Shown: positions 40,342 through 50,038, counted from the stretch's first letter. The stretch: 64,000 nucleotides of DNA from Subdoligranulum variabile (GCA_004552305.1 SFOX01000007.1:1-64000); one strand, 5' to 3'. Notes: generated from the letters alone by a model not told the origin. Made by a program: numbers and translations.

Positions 40342-40887
40342 TTAGTTTTTGCTTTCCGGGAAGATGATTTTATTGACAAAGAAGAAAATCACCATCGAGA
40401 TACCGCCGTTCAGCACCGTTGTGCCGATGTTGTAGATAAAGTCCGGTACCAGCAGCCCCGCCACGGCGACCCACACACAGTTGATGGAGTTGACGATGCA
40501 GGTGATGATGCAGAACGCCAGCACATACCATGCAATCTGCTTGCCCAGATTGCCCTTGCTGCGGAACACAAAATTGCGCTGGATCGGGAAATTGATGCAC
40601 TCGCCGATGACCATGGCAATCATATACGCGCAGAAGTACGGCAAGCCGCCGTGGGCGGCATCGTAGCCGAGGATATTCCACTTGAATGTTTCCCCAAACA
40701 AGGTCACATCCACGCCCGGCCAGCCGAAATCCACGACCGGCAGCCCGCTGAACGCCTTGGGCAAAAATTGCAGCAGCAGGTATTTGAACACGGTGATCAG
40801 GTTCGACACGATGACGAAAAGTCCGCCCTCGCGCACCCACTTGGCGGCGGCGGGGTGCTTTCTCGCAAAGGTATTCCAAAACTGCAT
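40342..40887 (-). CDS. GtrA-like membrane protein
   Basis: This 181-residue protein has four hydrophobic segments and the GtrA-type signature NFPIQRNFVFRSKGN. GtrA proteins are linked to flipping or handling of polyprenyl-linked sugars. ATG 40887 follows GGGGAG, 13 bases after the GH3 stop. It is the last gene of the GH3 operon. Its pairing with two GH3 enzymes is unusual, and a link to surface glycans is possible. Confidence 0.75.
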   Translation of the reverse strand: MQFWNTFARKHPAAAKWVREGGLFVIVSNLITVFKYLLLQFLPKAFSGLPVVDFGWPGVDVTLFGETFKWNILGYDAAHGGLPYFCAYMIAMVIGECINFPIQRNFVFRSKGNLGKQIAWYVLAFCIITCIVNSINCVWVAVAGLLVPDFIYNIGTTVLNGGISMVIFFFVNKIIFPESKN

Positions 40888-40900
40888 AAGGAATCTCCCC

Positions 40901-43315
40901 TCAAGCCCCGCGCAGACGGCGTTCCATCTGTGCGTTCAGAACTTGATTTTTGACGGCTTCATAGATGATCCGCACCAAGCCAATGATCCAAAAGCCCTGC
41001 AATTCCATAACAAGACCGTCCACCATACCCATACTGATGGCACCACCCGTCATTTTGGCAAGGGCGCGCAGCGGCATGTTGTACTGGAACAGGATGTTCA
41101 GATCCGGCTTGCCCTTTTTGTAACTGGCGTTCAGCAGGGCGGTCAGCACCGCCCAAATCAGCCAGCCCAGCGGGCTGCGGCTGTGGTTCAGCTCACCCAG
41201 CGTCATATTACGGTCAATTTTGATTGTATCCTGCGGGATGGCGTGTCCCAGCAGGGTTTCCCATTCAGCGTCGGGTACGTTCTGCACACTGCCGGTTCTG
41301 TAGTGCGGCAGTGTTTTGCCCGCATAGGGGTCAGGGGCATCGGTACCGGCGATTTCCACGGCGGCAGTCAGGCGGATATCGGCGCAGGACGCACCGACAC
41401 GCAGTTCATACTGCCCGCCCTCGATTTCCCAGCGGTCGGTCTGGGTGTTCCAGTAGCGGAACGCCTTGTCGTCCAGCGGAATGACCACCGTCCGGCTTTC
41501 GCCCGGGCGCAGCGGAACCTTGGCAAAGCCCTTTAATTCCTGCGCGGGGCGGAAAATTTTTGCATCCGGCTTGGCAACGTACAGCTGCACAATCTCCGCA
41601 CCGGCACGGTCACCGGTATTGGTCACCGTCAGGGTCACGCCGTCGGCGGATGCCTTCAGGTCGGAATAGGCAAAGCTCGTGTAGCTCAGCCCGTGACCGA
41701 ACGGGAACGCCACCGGCACACCGGCGGTTTGGTAGTAGCGGTAGCCGACATACAGCCCCTCGCGGTACTGCACGGTGCGCCCTGCCCCGGCAAAGTTATC
41801 CTTGGCGGGGGTGTCCTCATAGCAGTTCGCCCAGGTTTCCGCCAGCTTGCCGCAGGGGTTCAGCTTGCCGGTCAGCACATCCAGCACTGCCCCGGCACCC
41901 GCCTGCCCGCCCAAGGCACCGTACACAACAGCACGGCAATGGGTCAGCCACGGAGTTTCCAGCGAGGAACCGGCGTTCAGCACCACCACGGTGTTGGGGT
42001 TCGCTTGCTGCACGGCTTTGAGCAGGGCAATCTGGTTGTCTGCCAGCTTCATATCGGTGCGGTCAAGCCCTTCGCTTTCCTTGATCTCATCCAGCCCCAA
42101 GAACAGCACGGCAACGTCCGCCTGCTTGGCGAGCGCGACAGCCTCTGCCTCTTTGGCGGCGTCTGCCATGCCGCGGCGGTCAAAGCCGGGGGCAAAGCCC
42201 AGCACCTGCAAACCGCTTTGGGCAAGGTTTTCCAGCACGGTATCGACCTTGAGGGAGTTCACGGCGCTGGAACCTGCGCCCTGATAGCGCGGGGTTTCGG
42301 CAAAATCGCCGAGAATGGCAACCTTGGTATCGGCAGCCAGCGGCAGGATGCCGTCGTTTTGCAGCAGCACCGTGCTTTCGGCAGCGGCGCGGCGTGCCAG
42401 CGCGTGGTGGGCATCGGCGTCAAAGCTGCGGCTGTGCTTTTGCACGGCAGCACTTGTATCGAGTACCAGCGTCAGCAGTTCATCCAAGCGGGCGTCCACG
42501 TCAGCCTCGGTGATTTTGCCGCTTTGCACGGCTGCCAGCAGCTCACGCACGGCATCGCCGCCCGGGGCGGGCATTTCCAGCGTGGAGCCGTTCTTTACGC
42601 CCAGCGCGTGATCGTTGGAGCCGCCCCAGTCGGTCACGACAGCCCCGGTGAAGCCCCAATCCCCGCGCAGGATTTCCTGCAAAAGGTGGGCGTTTTCGTT
42701 GGCGTAGGTGCCGTTGACCAGATTGTAGCTGGACATAATGGTTTTGGGTGCGCTTTCCTTGACCACGATTTCAAACCCGGTCAGGTACAGCTCGCGCAGG
42801 GTGCGCTCGTCCAGCACGGAGTCGGACGCCATACGGCGCAGCTCCTGGCTGTTGGCGGCAAAGTGCTTGGGGCAGGCGGCGATACCCTCGCTCTGGATGC
42901 CCCGCACATAGGCGGCTGCCATCTTGCCCGAAAGATACGGATCTTCAGAAAAATACTCAAAGTTGCGTCCGCACAAGGGGCTGCGCTTGGTGTTCAGACC
43001 CGGTCCCAGCAGCACGGAAACCTCCTGCGCGGCGGCTTCCTCGCCCATGGCGCGCCCAATCTCCTCGCCCAAGGCGGGATCCCAACTGCACGCCACGGTG
43101 GCGGCAGTGGGAAAGCAGGTGGCGGGAACACTGGGGTTTAACCCCAGATGATCCGCCGCCCCGGCTTGCTTGCGCACGCCGTTGGGACCATCCGACAGGG
43201 TGATGGCAGGTACGCCCGCCTTTTGGTAACCGCGGGTGGTAAAGGTACCCGCGCCCGAAAGCAGCGCGCATTTTTGTTCCAGATTCAGTTTTGCGATGAT
43301 TTCAGCGTTTTTCAA
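40901..43315 (-). CDS. GH3 beta-glycosidase with hydrophobic tail
   Basis: This enzyme of about 804 residues belongs to glycoside hydrolase family 3 with the usual order: barrel domain (VTLSDGPNGVR-like TLSDGPNGVRK, KHFAANSQE, and nucleophile region VVTDWGGSND near residue 225), second alpha/beta domain (GLDEIKESEGLDR) and fibronectin-III-like domain (TVTNTGDRAGAEIVQLYVA). An extra C-terminal 100 residues contain hydrophobic helices (GWLIWAVLTALLNAS; FWIIGLVRIIYEAV), so it may be membrane-associated. TTG 43315 is the likely start, nine bases after GGAG. No ATG is available nearby. Confidence 0.88.
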   Translation of the reverse strand: MKNAEIIAKLNLEQKCALLSGAGTFTTRGYQKAGVPAITLSDGPNGVRKQAGAADHLGLNPSVPATCFPTAATVACSWDPALGEEIGRAMGEEAAAQEVSVLLGPGLNTKRSPLCGRNFEYFSEDPYLSGKMAAAYVRGIQSEGIAACPKHFAANSQELRRMASDSVLDERTLRELYLTGFEIVVKESAPKTIMSSYNLVNGTYANENAHLLQEILRGDWGFTGAVVTDWGGSNDHALGVKNGSTLEMPAPGGDAVRELLAAVQSGKITEADVDARLDELLTLVLDTSAAVQKHSRSFDADAHHALARRAAAESTVLLQNDGILPLAADTKVAILGDFAETPRYQGAGSSAVNSLKVDTVLENLAQSGLQVLGFAPGFDRRGMADAAKEAEAVALAKQADVAVLFLGLDEIKESEGLDRTDMKLADNQIALLKAVQQANPNTVVVLNAGSSLETPWLTHCRAVVYGALGGQAGAGAVLDVLTGKLNPCGKLAETWANCYEDTPAKDNFAGAGRTVQYREGLYVGYRYYQTAGVPVAFPFGHGLSYTSFAYSDLKASADGVTLTVTNTGDRAGAEIVQLYVAKPDAKIFRPAQELKGFAKVPLRPGESRTVVIPLDDKAFRYWNTQTDRWEIEGGQYELRVGASCADIRLTAAVEIAGTDAPDPYAGKTLPHYRTGSVQNVPDAEWETLLGHAIPQDTIKIDRNMTLGELNHSRSPLGWLIWAVLTALLNASYKKGKPDLNILFQYNMPLRALAKMTGGAISMGMVDGLVMELQGFWIIGLVRIIYEAVKNQVLNAQMERRLRGA

Positions 43316-43405
43316 GGGGACGCACTCCTTTTTTAATAAGGTAATACCGCGCAATTTCAAGTCACGGTCATGCGCTTGCATTGCGCGGCATTGCGGGGGG
43401 TATTC

Positions 43406-46282
43406 TTATGCGTTCTTGTTTTCGGTCTTGGCAGCCTTCTTTGCAGCACGCTTGGCCTTGCGCTCCGCCTTCTTGGCAAGATAGCGCTTGCTGGCCCACA
43501 GCGCGCGCACCGCCTTGAAGCCGAAGAACCACATCACCGCCACAAAGACCACCAACACCACGTAGGCATACTGCCATACCGGGATGATGTTCTTGACCGT
43601 GGTATCGACATCCACACCGTTCATTGCGTTGGAGTTGGCCACCGCGTACAGATAGCGGTGCGCGGCCGTGCGGGCGTTCTGCATAACCGTTGCAGTCAGC
43701 TCGTTGTCATTGAGCGCCCACATATCGTAGGCCGTGTTCAGCCACAGGTCATTGCCCGCAGCCAGACCCTCGCGGATGTCGCAGTAATCAAAGCTATTGA
43801 AGGAGGTCTGGTCGGTAATGACAAAGCCCTTGTAGCCCCACTCACCACGCAGGATGTTGGTCATAATGCCCTCATGACCGCCAATCCAGCGGCAACCGAT
43901 GCGGTTCATACCACTCATAATGCCCACAGCGCCGCCGTCCACAACGCTCATCTCAAAGGGCTTCAGGTACAGCTGGCGGGCGGCCTGCTCATTGACGAAC
44001 ATCGCACCGCCGATACGGTTGGTCTCCTGGTCATTGAAGGCGAAATGCTTGATGGTGACAATGCCGCCCTTGCTCTGGAAGCCGGCAGTTTCCGCTGCAC
44101 CAAATACGCCGGAGAGCAGCGGGTCCTCGGCATAATACTCAAAGTTACGGCCGCTGTTGGCTGCACGGTGGATGTTCATAGCCGGGGCATACCAGACCTG
44201 CACCCCGCTGGAGAGGCTGTCCTCGCCCACCAGCTTGCCGCGGCGGGACGCCAGCTCCACATTGTAGGTCGAAGCCAGCACCACCGCAGGCTCATACGCC
44301 ATGCAGTGCAGGTTGCCGCCCGCCAGCGTGCTGGAAATGCCTGCGGGGCCATCCTTATGTACCGTGCCGGGCGCGCCGATGCTCTCGACCGCCATCGTGC
44401 CATAGCCCGCATGGCGAATCAGATTGTAAGTGTCCTTCTTGCTCATCTGGCTCAGCAGCGTTTCCCAGCGGGCATCGTCATAGTCCGCGCCAATCAGGTC
44501 GCACAGCTTCAGGTTGCCCGCCTCATCAAAGGGCGGCATTTCGGCGCTTTCACCCTCCGGGCGGGTAATTTCCAGCGCGGTCAGAACTGTTTCCGGGGCC
44601 TCCCAGCTGCCATTCTGGTAGGTGGTCGTCCAGGTGCCGGTCCAGTCGCTGCGGCTCAGATAGGTAAAGTCAGCGTCGTAGGTCGTAATATCCGCATCCG
44701 CCATCTGTGCGGTGACGGTTGCACCGGTTTCTGCCGTTGCAAAGGTCTTGGTGTCGGTCTGCGACTGATTGTAGAGCGCGGTCATCGCCGCATTGCCGTC
44801 CACCACTGCGCCCTTGGCGGCCAGAATGTTCTTGGTGGCCTCATGGGCGTTGGCGGCAACCGTCAGGTAGTAGTCCCCTGCCTCCAGAATGTAGGTGCCC
44901 GCGCCGTAGGCGTCAAAGACCTTCATGGCACTCTTGTCCACATCAATCTGGACGGTCTGGCTTTCGCCGGGCTGCAGAATATCTGTCTTGGCAAAGCCGA
45001 CCAGCTCCACCGCCGGTTTTTCAATGCGGCTGGCACGGTCATATTCCGTATACGGGTTCTGCAGATACGCCTGCACAACCTCCTTGCCCGCAGCCTTTCC
45101 GGTGTTCGTGACGGTGACATTCAGCGCAAAGCCGTCCGCCGTTTCGGTCATCTTGTAATCCGACCAGCTGAAGTCCGTATAGCTCAGGCCGTAGCCGAAG
45201 GGGTACACCACCTGTGCATCGTAGTCAAAATCACCCGCGTTGCCCTGTGCCAGAACGGCATCCTCGTAGCGGGTCTCATAGTAGCGGTAACCGACATAGA
45301 CGCCCTCGGCGTAGACAATATACTTGTTACCGGCAAACACATCGCTGTTTGTGATGGTGTAGTCGCCCAGATTCGCAGCGGCCGGGGCAGAGGCTGCGTC
45401 AGCCGCCCAGGTGTCCACCAAGTGGCCGCTGGGGTTCACTGTGCCGTTCAGTGCCTCGCCGATGGCATAGGCACCCTCCTGCCCCAGTGCGCCCACCCAC
45501 AGCACAGCGTCAATGTCATATTGGCTGAGCTCCGTCACATTGATGGGGTTGGTCACATTCAGAAGCAGAATCACCTTGTCAAAGCGCTCGGTTGCCATCC
45601 GAATCAGGTTGCGCTCCTCCTGCGTGAAGGAGAGGTACTCTGTCGGCAAATCCACGCTTTCACTGCCGCTGCGACCAATCACCACGATTGCAGCATCATT
45701 GTACTGCGCCATGCTGTCAAATTCAGCCTGCGTGTAGGCGCTCTGCGGAGCCTCGTTGGCTGCAAAGCGGCCTTGCCCGGTAACGCTGGGCACTTCCTTC
45801 TTATAAGAGGCACCCGCGCCGGTGGTGTAGAAGTCCCACAGCACCGGGTTGACAGTAAAGCCTGCGGCCTCCATCGCCTGCCGCAGATTGGGCGCGGTGG
45901 AGGTGTCCACACTGCCCGCGCCTGCGCCACCATAGACAAGGTCGGCTGCGCTTTCGCCCAGAAGGGTCACGCTTGCGCCCTTGGCCAGCGGCAGGGCGTC
46001 CCCATTATTGCGCAGAAGAACCATACCCTCCTGCTCAATTTCGCGGCAGAGCTGGGCCGAGACCTCCTGCACCGCCTCGGCGGAGGAATAGTCACTGGTG
46101 AAATACTGCGGATTGCTGCCGCCTCTTTTGGCGGTGGTCGGCATTGCTATGGCCATACTGACCATAGCCGAATAGTTGTTGGACAGCGGAATGGCAATCA
46201 GGCAGGCAGCCCCCAGCAGCGCAAAGATAAGCGCCAGCAGAACCGCCAATACCCGCCGCACAACGCAGAGGAACGCTTTCAT
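43406..46282 (-). CDS. Circularly permuted, membrane-anchored GH3 enzyme
   Basis: This 958-residue GH3 protein has its domains in permuted order. An N-terminal membrane helix (VLAVLLALIFALLGAACLI) is followed by the GH3 C-terminal domain (MVLLRNNGDALPLAKG, LLGESAADLVYGGAGAGSV), then the fibronectin-III-like domain (VTVTNTGKAAGKEVV), and only then the catalytic barrel (HKDGPAGISSTLAG, TIKHFAFNDQE, nucleophile region FVITDQTSFNS near residue 822). A second helix (AYVVLVVFVAVMWFFGF) and a Lys-rich tail close the protein. Both anchors suggest the catalytic domains lie outside the membrane. ATG 46282 has AGGAG upstream. It is the first gene of the operon ending with gtrA. Confidence 0.88.
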   Translation of the reverse strand: MKAFLCVVRRVLAVLLALIFALLGAACLIAIPLSNNYSAMVSMAIAMPTTAKRGGSNPQYFTSDYSSAEAVQEVSAQLCREIEQEGMVLLRNNGDALPLAKGASVTLLGESAADLVYGGAGAGSVDTSTAPNLRQAMEAAGFTVNPVLWDFYTTGAGASYKKEVPSVTGQGRFAANEAPQSAYTQAEFDSMAQYNDAAIVVIGRSGSESVDLPTEYLSFTQEERNLIRMATERFDKVILLLNVTNPINVTELSQYDIDAVLWVGALGQEGAYAIGEALNGTVNPSGHLVDTWAADAASAPAAANLGDYTITNSDVFAGNKYIVYAEGVYVGYRYYETRYEDAVLAQGNAGDFDYDAQVVYPFGYGLSYTDFSWSDYKMTETADGFALNVTVTNTGKAAGKEVVQAYLQNPYTEYDRASRIEKPAVELVGFAKTDILQPGESQTVQIDVDKSAMKVFDAYGAGTYILEAGDYYLTVAANAHEATKNILAAKGAVVDGNAAMTALYNQSQTDTKTFATAETGATVTAQMADADITTYDADFTYLSRSDWTGTWTTTYQNGSWEAPETVLTALEITRPEGESAEMPPFDEAGNLKLCDLIGADYDDARWETLLSQMSKKDTYNLIRHAGYGTMAVESIGAPGTVHKDGPAGISSTLAGGNLHCMAYEPAVVLASTYNVELASRRGKLVGEDSLSSGVQVWYAPAMNIHRAANSGRNFEYYAEDPLLSGVFGAAETAGFQSKGGIVTIKHFAFNDQETNRIGGAMFVNEQAARQLYLKPFEMSVVDGGAVGIMSGMNRIGCRWIGGHEGIMTNILRGEWGYKGFVITDQTSFNSFDYCDIREGLAAGNDLWLNTAYDMWALNDNELTATVMQNARTAAHRYLYAVANSNAMNGVDVDTTVKNIIPVWQYAYVVLVVFVAVMWFFGFKAVRALWASKRYLAKKAERKAKRAAKKAAKTENKNA

Positions 46283-46471
46283 ACTTTTTCTCCTGCTTTT
46301 TCAGTCTCGGCGAATTTTGCTCCTTTATTATAGCGTTTTTTACAGAAAAAACACAGAAAATACATAAATTGTCGGTTTTGCTTCACAATCTGTCAATTTC
46401 GGCGGAGTACGCCAATTTTTATTGGTCATTTTGCCGGTTTTTCGTCTTGCATGTTTGTGCAATCTGCGCCA

Positions 46472-46502
46472 TCAAAAAAACTCCGGAGCTGTCTCCGAAG
46501 TT
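46472..46502 (-). terminator. Terminator of two-component operon 2
   Basis: On the minus strand AACTTCGGAG (46493-46502) pairs with CTCCGGAGTT (46479-46488) with one mismatch, followed by seven T's. Confidence 0.8.
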
Positions 46503-46505
46503 CTT

Positions 46506-47789
46506 TCACAGTTCATTCTTTTGCGGCAGCAGCACCCGCAGGGTGAACCACTCGTTTTCCCAGTGCAGGGTCAGGGTGCCGCCGTGGGCTTCGGCGGCGG
46601 CGCGCACACTCTTTAAGTCGTAGCCGCCGTGGCTGCTGCGGCGGGGCAAACCGTCGGGGGCAATCTCCACAGGCTTTGTGCAGTAGTTTTCAAACCGCAA
46701 CATCACAAAGCCGTTCTGTGCGTAGATTGCCACCCGGATCAGCCGCTTTTCGGGGTCTTGCTCGGTCAGCACGCTCTCGGTGGCATTGTCCAGCGCCGTG
46801 CCGACGATGGTGCATATCTCCCCTGTTGTCAAAAAATGCAGCAGCGTGCCGTCTGCCACGCAGGTCATATTGATGCCGTGCTGCTGGCAGTACAGGCTTT
46901 TGGCGGTCAGCAGGGTGTCCAGCACGGGGTTGCCGGTCTTGTTTTCGGCTTCATAGCGGCGGATATCCTGCTCCATCTCCGCTAAGGCAGCGTTTTGCTT
47001 GGTCGAATCCTGCTCGGCGCGTATGGCGGCGATCTGCATTTTCAGCTCATGGTAGCGGCGGTTGATTAAGCGGATATTCTCCTTGCTTTGGCGGTACTGC
47101 TCATACTGGCGCTGCAAAACGTTGTCCATCGCCGCAAGCTCGCTGTGCAGTGCCGCCTCGCGCAGCTGTTCGTGCTGGACGCTCAAAATCAGCACACCGG
47201 CAAAATCCACCAGCGTGCGAATGTAGTACACGCTCATCGTTGCCTGTGCGTCGGCGATAAAGCTCAGGTTGCTCACGGCAAAAACCGTCAGCGCCATCAC
47301 GACCGCCATCAGCGTGGCGGCAATGGTGATGTTCGGGCGCGCGGCAGTGACGCGGCGGCGTTCAAACAGGTACAGCCCGCCGTACAACACACCGTACACG
47401 GCAGCCAATAGCAGCAGCGAAGGCGCCTCGCCGCTCGTGAACTGCGGCCAAAGCCAGCAGTGCAGCTGCCATTCCAGGCTGGCTGCCAGCTCTGCCAAGA
47501 TAAAAGCACGCGCGCAGCAATAGCTTGCCTCGCGTAGGTTCATCTCGCGCGTACCCCACAGGTACAGGTAAATCGCCGCAATGGCTGTGACCATACAGGG
47601 TACCCACCATTGCAAAGGCACATGACCCGTCAGATGCAAAAACGCTGCCAGCAGCGCCGCCCACAGTGCGGTGATGCCCCAGTGTATCGGCTTGGCGGTA
47701 CGGGGCGGACGCGCCTGTGCATACAGCAGCGCGGCCAGAATTTCTGCCAGCGCCGTGTACAGTCTGGGGATGTCAGGCAAAACGGTCAT
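46506..47789 (-). CDS. GHKL (AgrC-type) sensor histidine kinase
   Basis: This 427-residue membrane kinase has six hydrophobic segments, the phospho-acceptor region NRRYHELKMQIAAIRA, the N box IVGTALDNATESV and a weak G box GGYDLKSVRAAAEAHGG. It is a paralogue of the kinase at 8388: both share the XXRYHxLKxQIAxLRAE core and the CVADGT segment. Its ATG overlaps the end of the regulator gene by four bases, so the order is regulator then kinase, as in operon 1. Confidence 0.9.
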   Translation of the reverse strand: MTVLPDIPRLYTALAEILAALLYAQARPPRTAKPIHWGITALWAALLAAFLHLTGHVPLQWWVPCMVTAIAAIYLYLWGTREMNLREASYCCARAFILAELAASLEWQLHCWLWPQFTSGEAPSLLLLAAVYGVLYGGLYLFERRRVTAARPNITIAATLMAVVMALTVFAVSNLSFIADAQATMSVYYIRTLVDFAGVLILSVQHEQLREAALHSELAAMDNVLQRQYEQYRQSKENIRLINRRYHELKMQIAAIRAEQDSTKQNAALAEMEQDIRRYEAENKTGNPVLDTLLTAKSLYCQQHGINMTCVADGTLLHFLTTGEICTIVGTALDNATESVLTEQDPEKRLIRVAIYAQNGFVMLRFENYCTKPVEIAPDGLPRRSSHGGYDLKSVRAAAEAHGGTLTLHWENEWFTLRVLLPQKNEL

Positions 47790-48496
47790 ACGCCTTCACC
47801 CCCGATATAATCGGTCAGCGCCGCCAAAAACGCCTTGCGCTTGGGGCGGCTGATCTGCAATTCATAGGGACCGACCAAAACCGTGTTCTGCTGCACGCCG
47901 GATACCTGCGCCAGATTGACCAGATACCCGCTGTTGCAGCGGGCAAAAGGCTGCGATGCCAGCTTCTCCTCCAGCGCCTTCAGCGCGCCGGGGGCGGAAA
48001 ACTCGCCGTCCTCGGTGTAAAAATGGATGCGGTGTCCCTCGCTTTCTATGTAATAGACGGTTGCCGCATCCAGGCGGCGCAGCCCGCCGTCCACAGGCAC
48101 CGCCAGATAATGGCGCACCCGCCGTGCCAGCTGGTTGACTGCCTTTTGCAGCTGCTGCGAAAAGGCGAAATACGGCACGGGCTTCAGCACATAATCCAGC
48201 GCGCCCACGGCATATCCCTTGATGGCATACTGCGCCATATTGGTGATAAAAATCAACAGTACATCGCTATCCAGCGCACGGATGCGGCGGGCGGTTTCCA
48301 TACCATCAAGGTGCGGCATCTCGACATCCAGAAAAATTATATCGTAGACCGGGCGGTAATCCTCGAGGATTTCCACGCCGCTGCCAAACACCGAAACCTC
48401 AAACGGCGTGCCGTACTGCCGCGTATAGCGCTGCACATAGCCGGTCAGCTGCTCCTGTATGGCAGCCTCGTCCTCCACAATGGCAATGCGCGTCAT
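47786..48496 (-). CDS. LytTR response regulator
   Basis: This 236-residue regulator has a receiver with VEDE, phospho-acceptor Asp57 in IIFLDVEMPHLDG and the Lys in YVLKPVPY. A LytTR domain follows (ATVYYIESEGHRIHFYT, FARCNSGYLVNLAQV). ATG 48496 follows GGAGG by nine bases. It is a paralogue of the regulator at 7676. Confidence 0.92.
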   Translation of the reverse strand: MTRIAIVEDEAAIQEQLTGYVQRYTRQYGTPFEVSVFGSGVEILEDYRPVYDIIFLDVEMPHLDGMETARRIRALDSDVLLIFITNMAQYAIKGYAVGALDYVLKPVPYFAFSQQLQKAVNQLARRVRHYLAVPVDGGLRRLDAATVYYIESEGHRIHFYTEDGEFSAPGALKALEEKLASQPFARCNSGYLVNLAQVSGVQQNTVLVGPYELQISRPKRKAFLAALTDYIGGEGV

Positions 48497-48572
48497 CGGT
48501 GGTGCCTCCTTCCTTTTATACTGCTTTTATACAGTATAGCATACTGCCGCGCCGCGGCGCAACTGCCGAAAC

Positions 48573-49916
48573 TCATTGCGCCAGCGCTGCTTTTTCCTCC
48601 GGCCAGGATTTTCTGAGCGCCGCATAGGAAACCAGGAAGTTGGCAAGCCAGCCCGCCGGTACAGCAAGCCAGACAAAGGCGATGCCAAAGCGCGGCGCAC
48701 AAAGCAACGCCACCGACAGGCGAATGCCAAGGTTCACCATATTGGCAACAAGGAACGGGCGCATAATGCCCAGCCCGCGCAAAACACCGTCGGTCGCCAT
48801 CTTGATGCCCATAAAGATAAAGAAGTAGCCGAGCCACCGCATATAATCCTCGGACACCTGATACGCCAAGGCGGTTCCGTCCTTGCCAAGGAACAACGAG
48901 GAAATTTGCGTGTGCCACGTTTCAATGACAAGAAAGGCCAAAACGGCAAAGCAGACATCCAGCACCAGCGCCGCGTGGTAGCCCTTTTTGATGCGCTGGG
49001 GCTTGCCTGCGCCAAGGTTTTGGGAAACAAACGGCGAAACCGCATTGCCGATGGACACAAAAATCAGCGAAAATACGTTCTCTACCCGCATCGTTGCCGC
49101 ATACCCTGCCAGCGCCTGTGTGCCGAACGGGTTGACCACCGCCTGCACGATCATCATACCGATAGACACGGTGGATTGCTGCAGAACCGACGGCACGGCG
49201 ATGCGCAGCATCGAGCGCAGCTCCCGCTCGTCAAACCGTTGAAACGGGCTTTGGTAACGCCGCATCCGGTTCAGGAACATCAGCAGCGAAAGCACGGCGG
49301 AAATGCCTTGGGCGATCAGAGTTGCCAGCGCCGCGCCGAACACGCCCAGCTCCAGCCCGGCGACCATCCAGAGATCCATAAAAATATTGAGAACGGACGA
49401 GAAAATCAGCAGCCCCAGCGGAATTTTGGACTCCCCGATGGAAGTAAACATCGTGGAGAGGATGTTGTACATAAATAAAAACGGAAAGCCCACAAAATAT
49501 ACCCGCAGATACAGCACGGCATCCGCCAGAATGTCGGCGGGGGTTTGCAGGGCGCTCATCATCAAACGGGAAAAGCCAAAGCCAAAAACGCCAAGGGCGA
49601 TGCTCAGCACCAAAAAGCTGAGCAAGGACGTTGACACGATGGTTTTCATCTTGCCGTACTCCTTGGCACCGAAATACCGGCTGACCAGAACCCCGGCACC
49701 GACCCCGGCACCCAGCGCCACGCAGATAAAGACGTTGGTCAGCGCGGCACAGGCACCGACCGCCGCCAGCGCCGAGGAACCCACAAACTGACCGACAATG
49801 ATGGAGTCCGCCATATTGTATACCTGCTGAAAAAAGCTGCCGAGGATCATCGGCATAGCGAAAACCGTCAGTGCCTTCAGCGGCGCATCGGTGATCAGAT
49901 ACTCATCCTTTGCCAT
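48573..49916 (-). CDS. MATE family efflux transporter
   Basis: This 447-residue, twelve-helix MATE (NorM/DinF-like) antiporter exports drugs or metabolites with sodium or protons. Typical segments are FAMPMILGSFFQQVYNMADS, GQFVGSSALAAVGA, LGAGVGAGVLVSRYFGA and SIGMMIVQAVVNPFG. ATG 49916 follows GGAG by eight bases. The long frame to 50219 crosses the terminator and promoter and is not coding. It is preceded by a leader terminator at 49932-49979, so expression probably needs read-through. Confidence 0.92.
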   Translation of the reverse strand: MAKDEYLITDAPLKALTVFAMPMILGSFFQQVYNMADSIIVGQFVGSSALAAVGACAALTNVFICVALGAGVGAGVLVSRYFGAKEYGKMKTIVSTSLLSFLVLSIALGVFGFGFSRLMMSALQTPADILADAVLYLRVYFVGFPFLFMYNILSTMFTSIGESKIPLGLLIFSSVLNIFMDLWMVAGLELGVFGAALATLIAQGISAVLSLLMFLNRMRRYQSPFQRFDERELRSMLRIAVPSVLQQSTVSIGMMIVQAVVNPFGTQALAGYAATMRVENVFSLIFVSIGNAVSPFVSQNLGAGKPQRIKKGYHAALVLDVCFAVLAFLVIETWHTQISSLFLGKDGTALAYQVSEDYMRWLGYFFIFMGIKMATDGVLRGLGIMRPFLVANMVNLGIRLSVALLCAPRFGIAFVWLAVPAGWLANFLVSYAALRKSWPEEKAALAQ

Positions 49917-49931
49917 CTTCGTTTCTCCTGC

Positions 49932-49979
49932 AAAAAAGCCGGACAGGGAGCAGACTGCTCCGTCTGCGCCTGATCCGGC
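49932..49979 (-). terminator. Leader terminator (attenuator) of the MATE gene
   Basis: On the minus strand GCCGGA-T-CAGG pairs with CCTG-TCCGGC, enclosing a second stem GCAGAC/GTCTGC, and six T's follow (49932-49937). The hairpin lies between a consensus promoter (50010-50038) and the ribosome site, so it would stop most transcripts before the gene. No ATG for a leader peptide is visible in the roughly 70-base leader. Confidence 0.8.
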
Positions 49980-50009
49980 AGTTGTTATTTCTTTGAGCGA
50001 ATACCCGAA

Positions 50010-50038
50010 ATTATAGCACGGGTGCCATAAATTGTCAA
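50010..50038 (-). promoter_or_regulatory. Consensus promoter of the MATE gene
   Basis: On the minus strand, TTGACA (50033-50038), exactly 17 bases, then TATAAT (50010-50015): a perfect consensus. Confidence 0.85.

Noticed and set aside
49932..49979. Guanidine (mini-ykkC) riboswitch before the MATE gene
   Set aside because: The paired hairpins with ACGR loops of that class are not present; only a terminator-type structure is visible.
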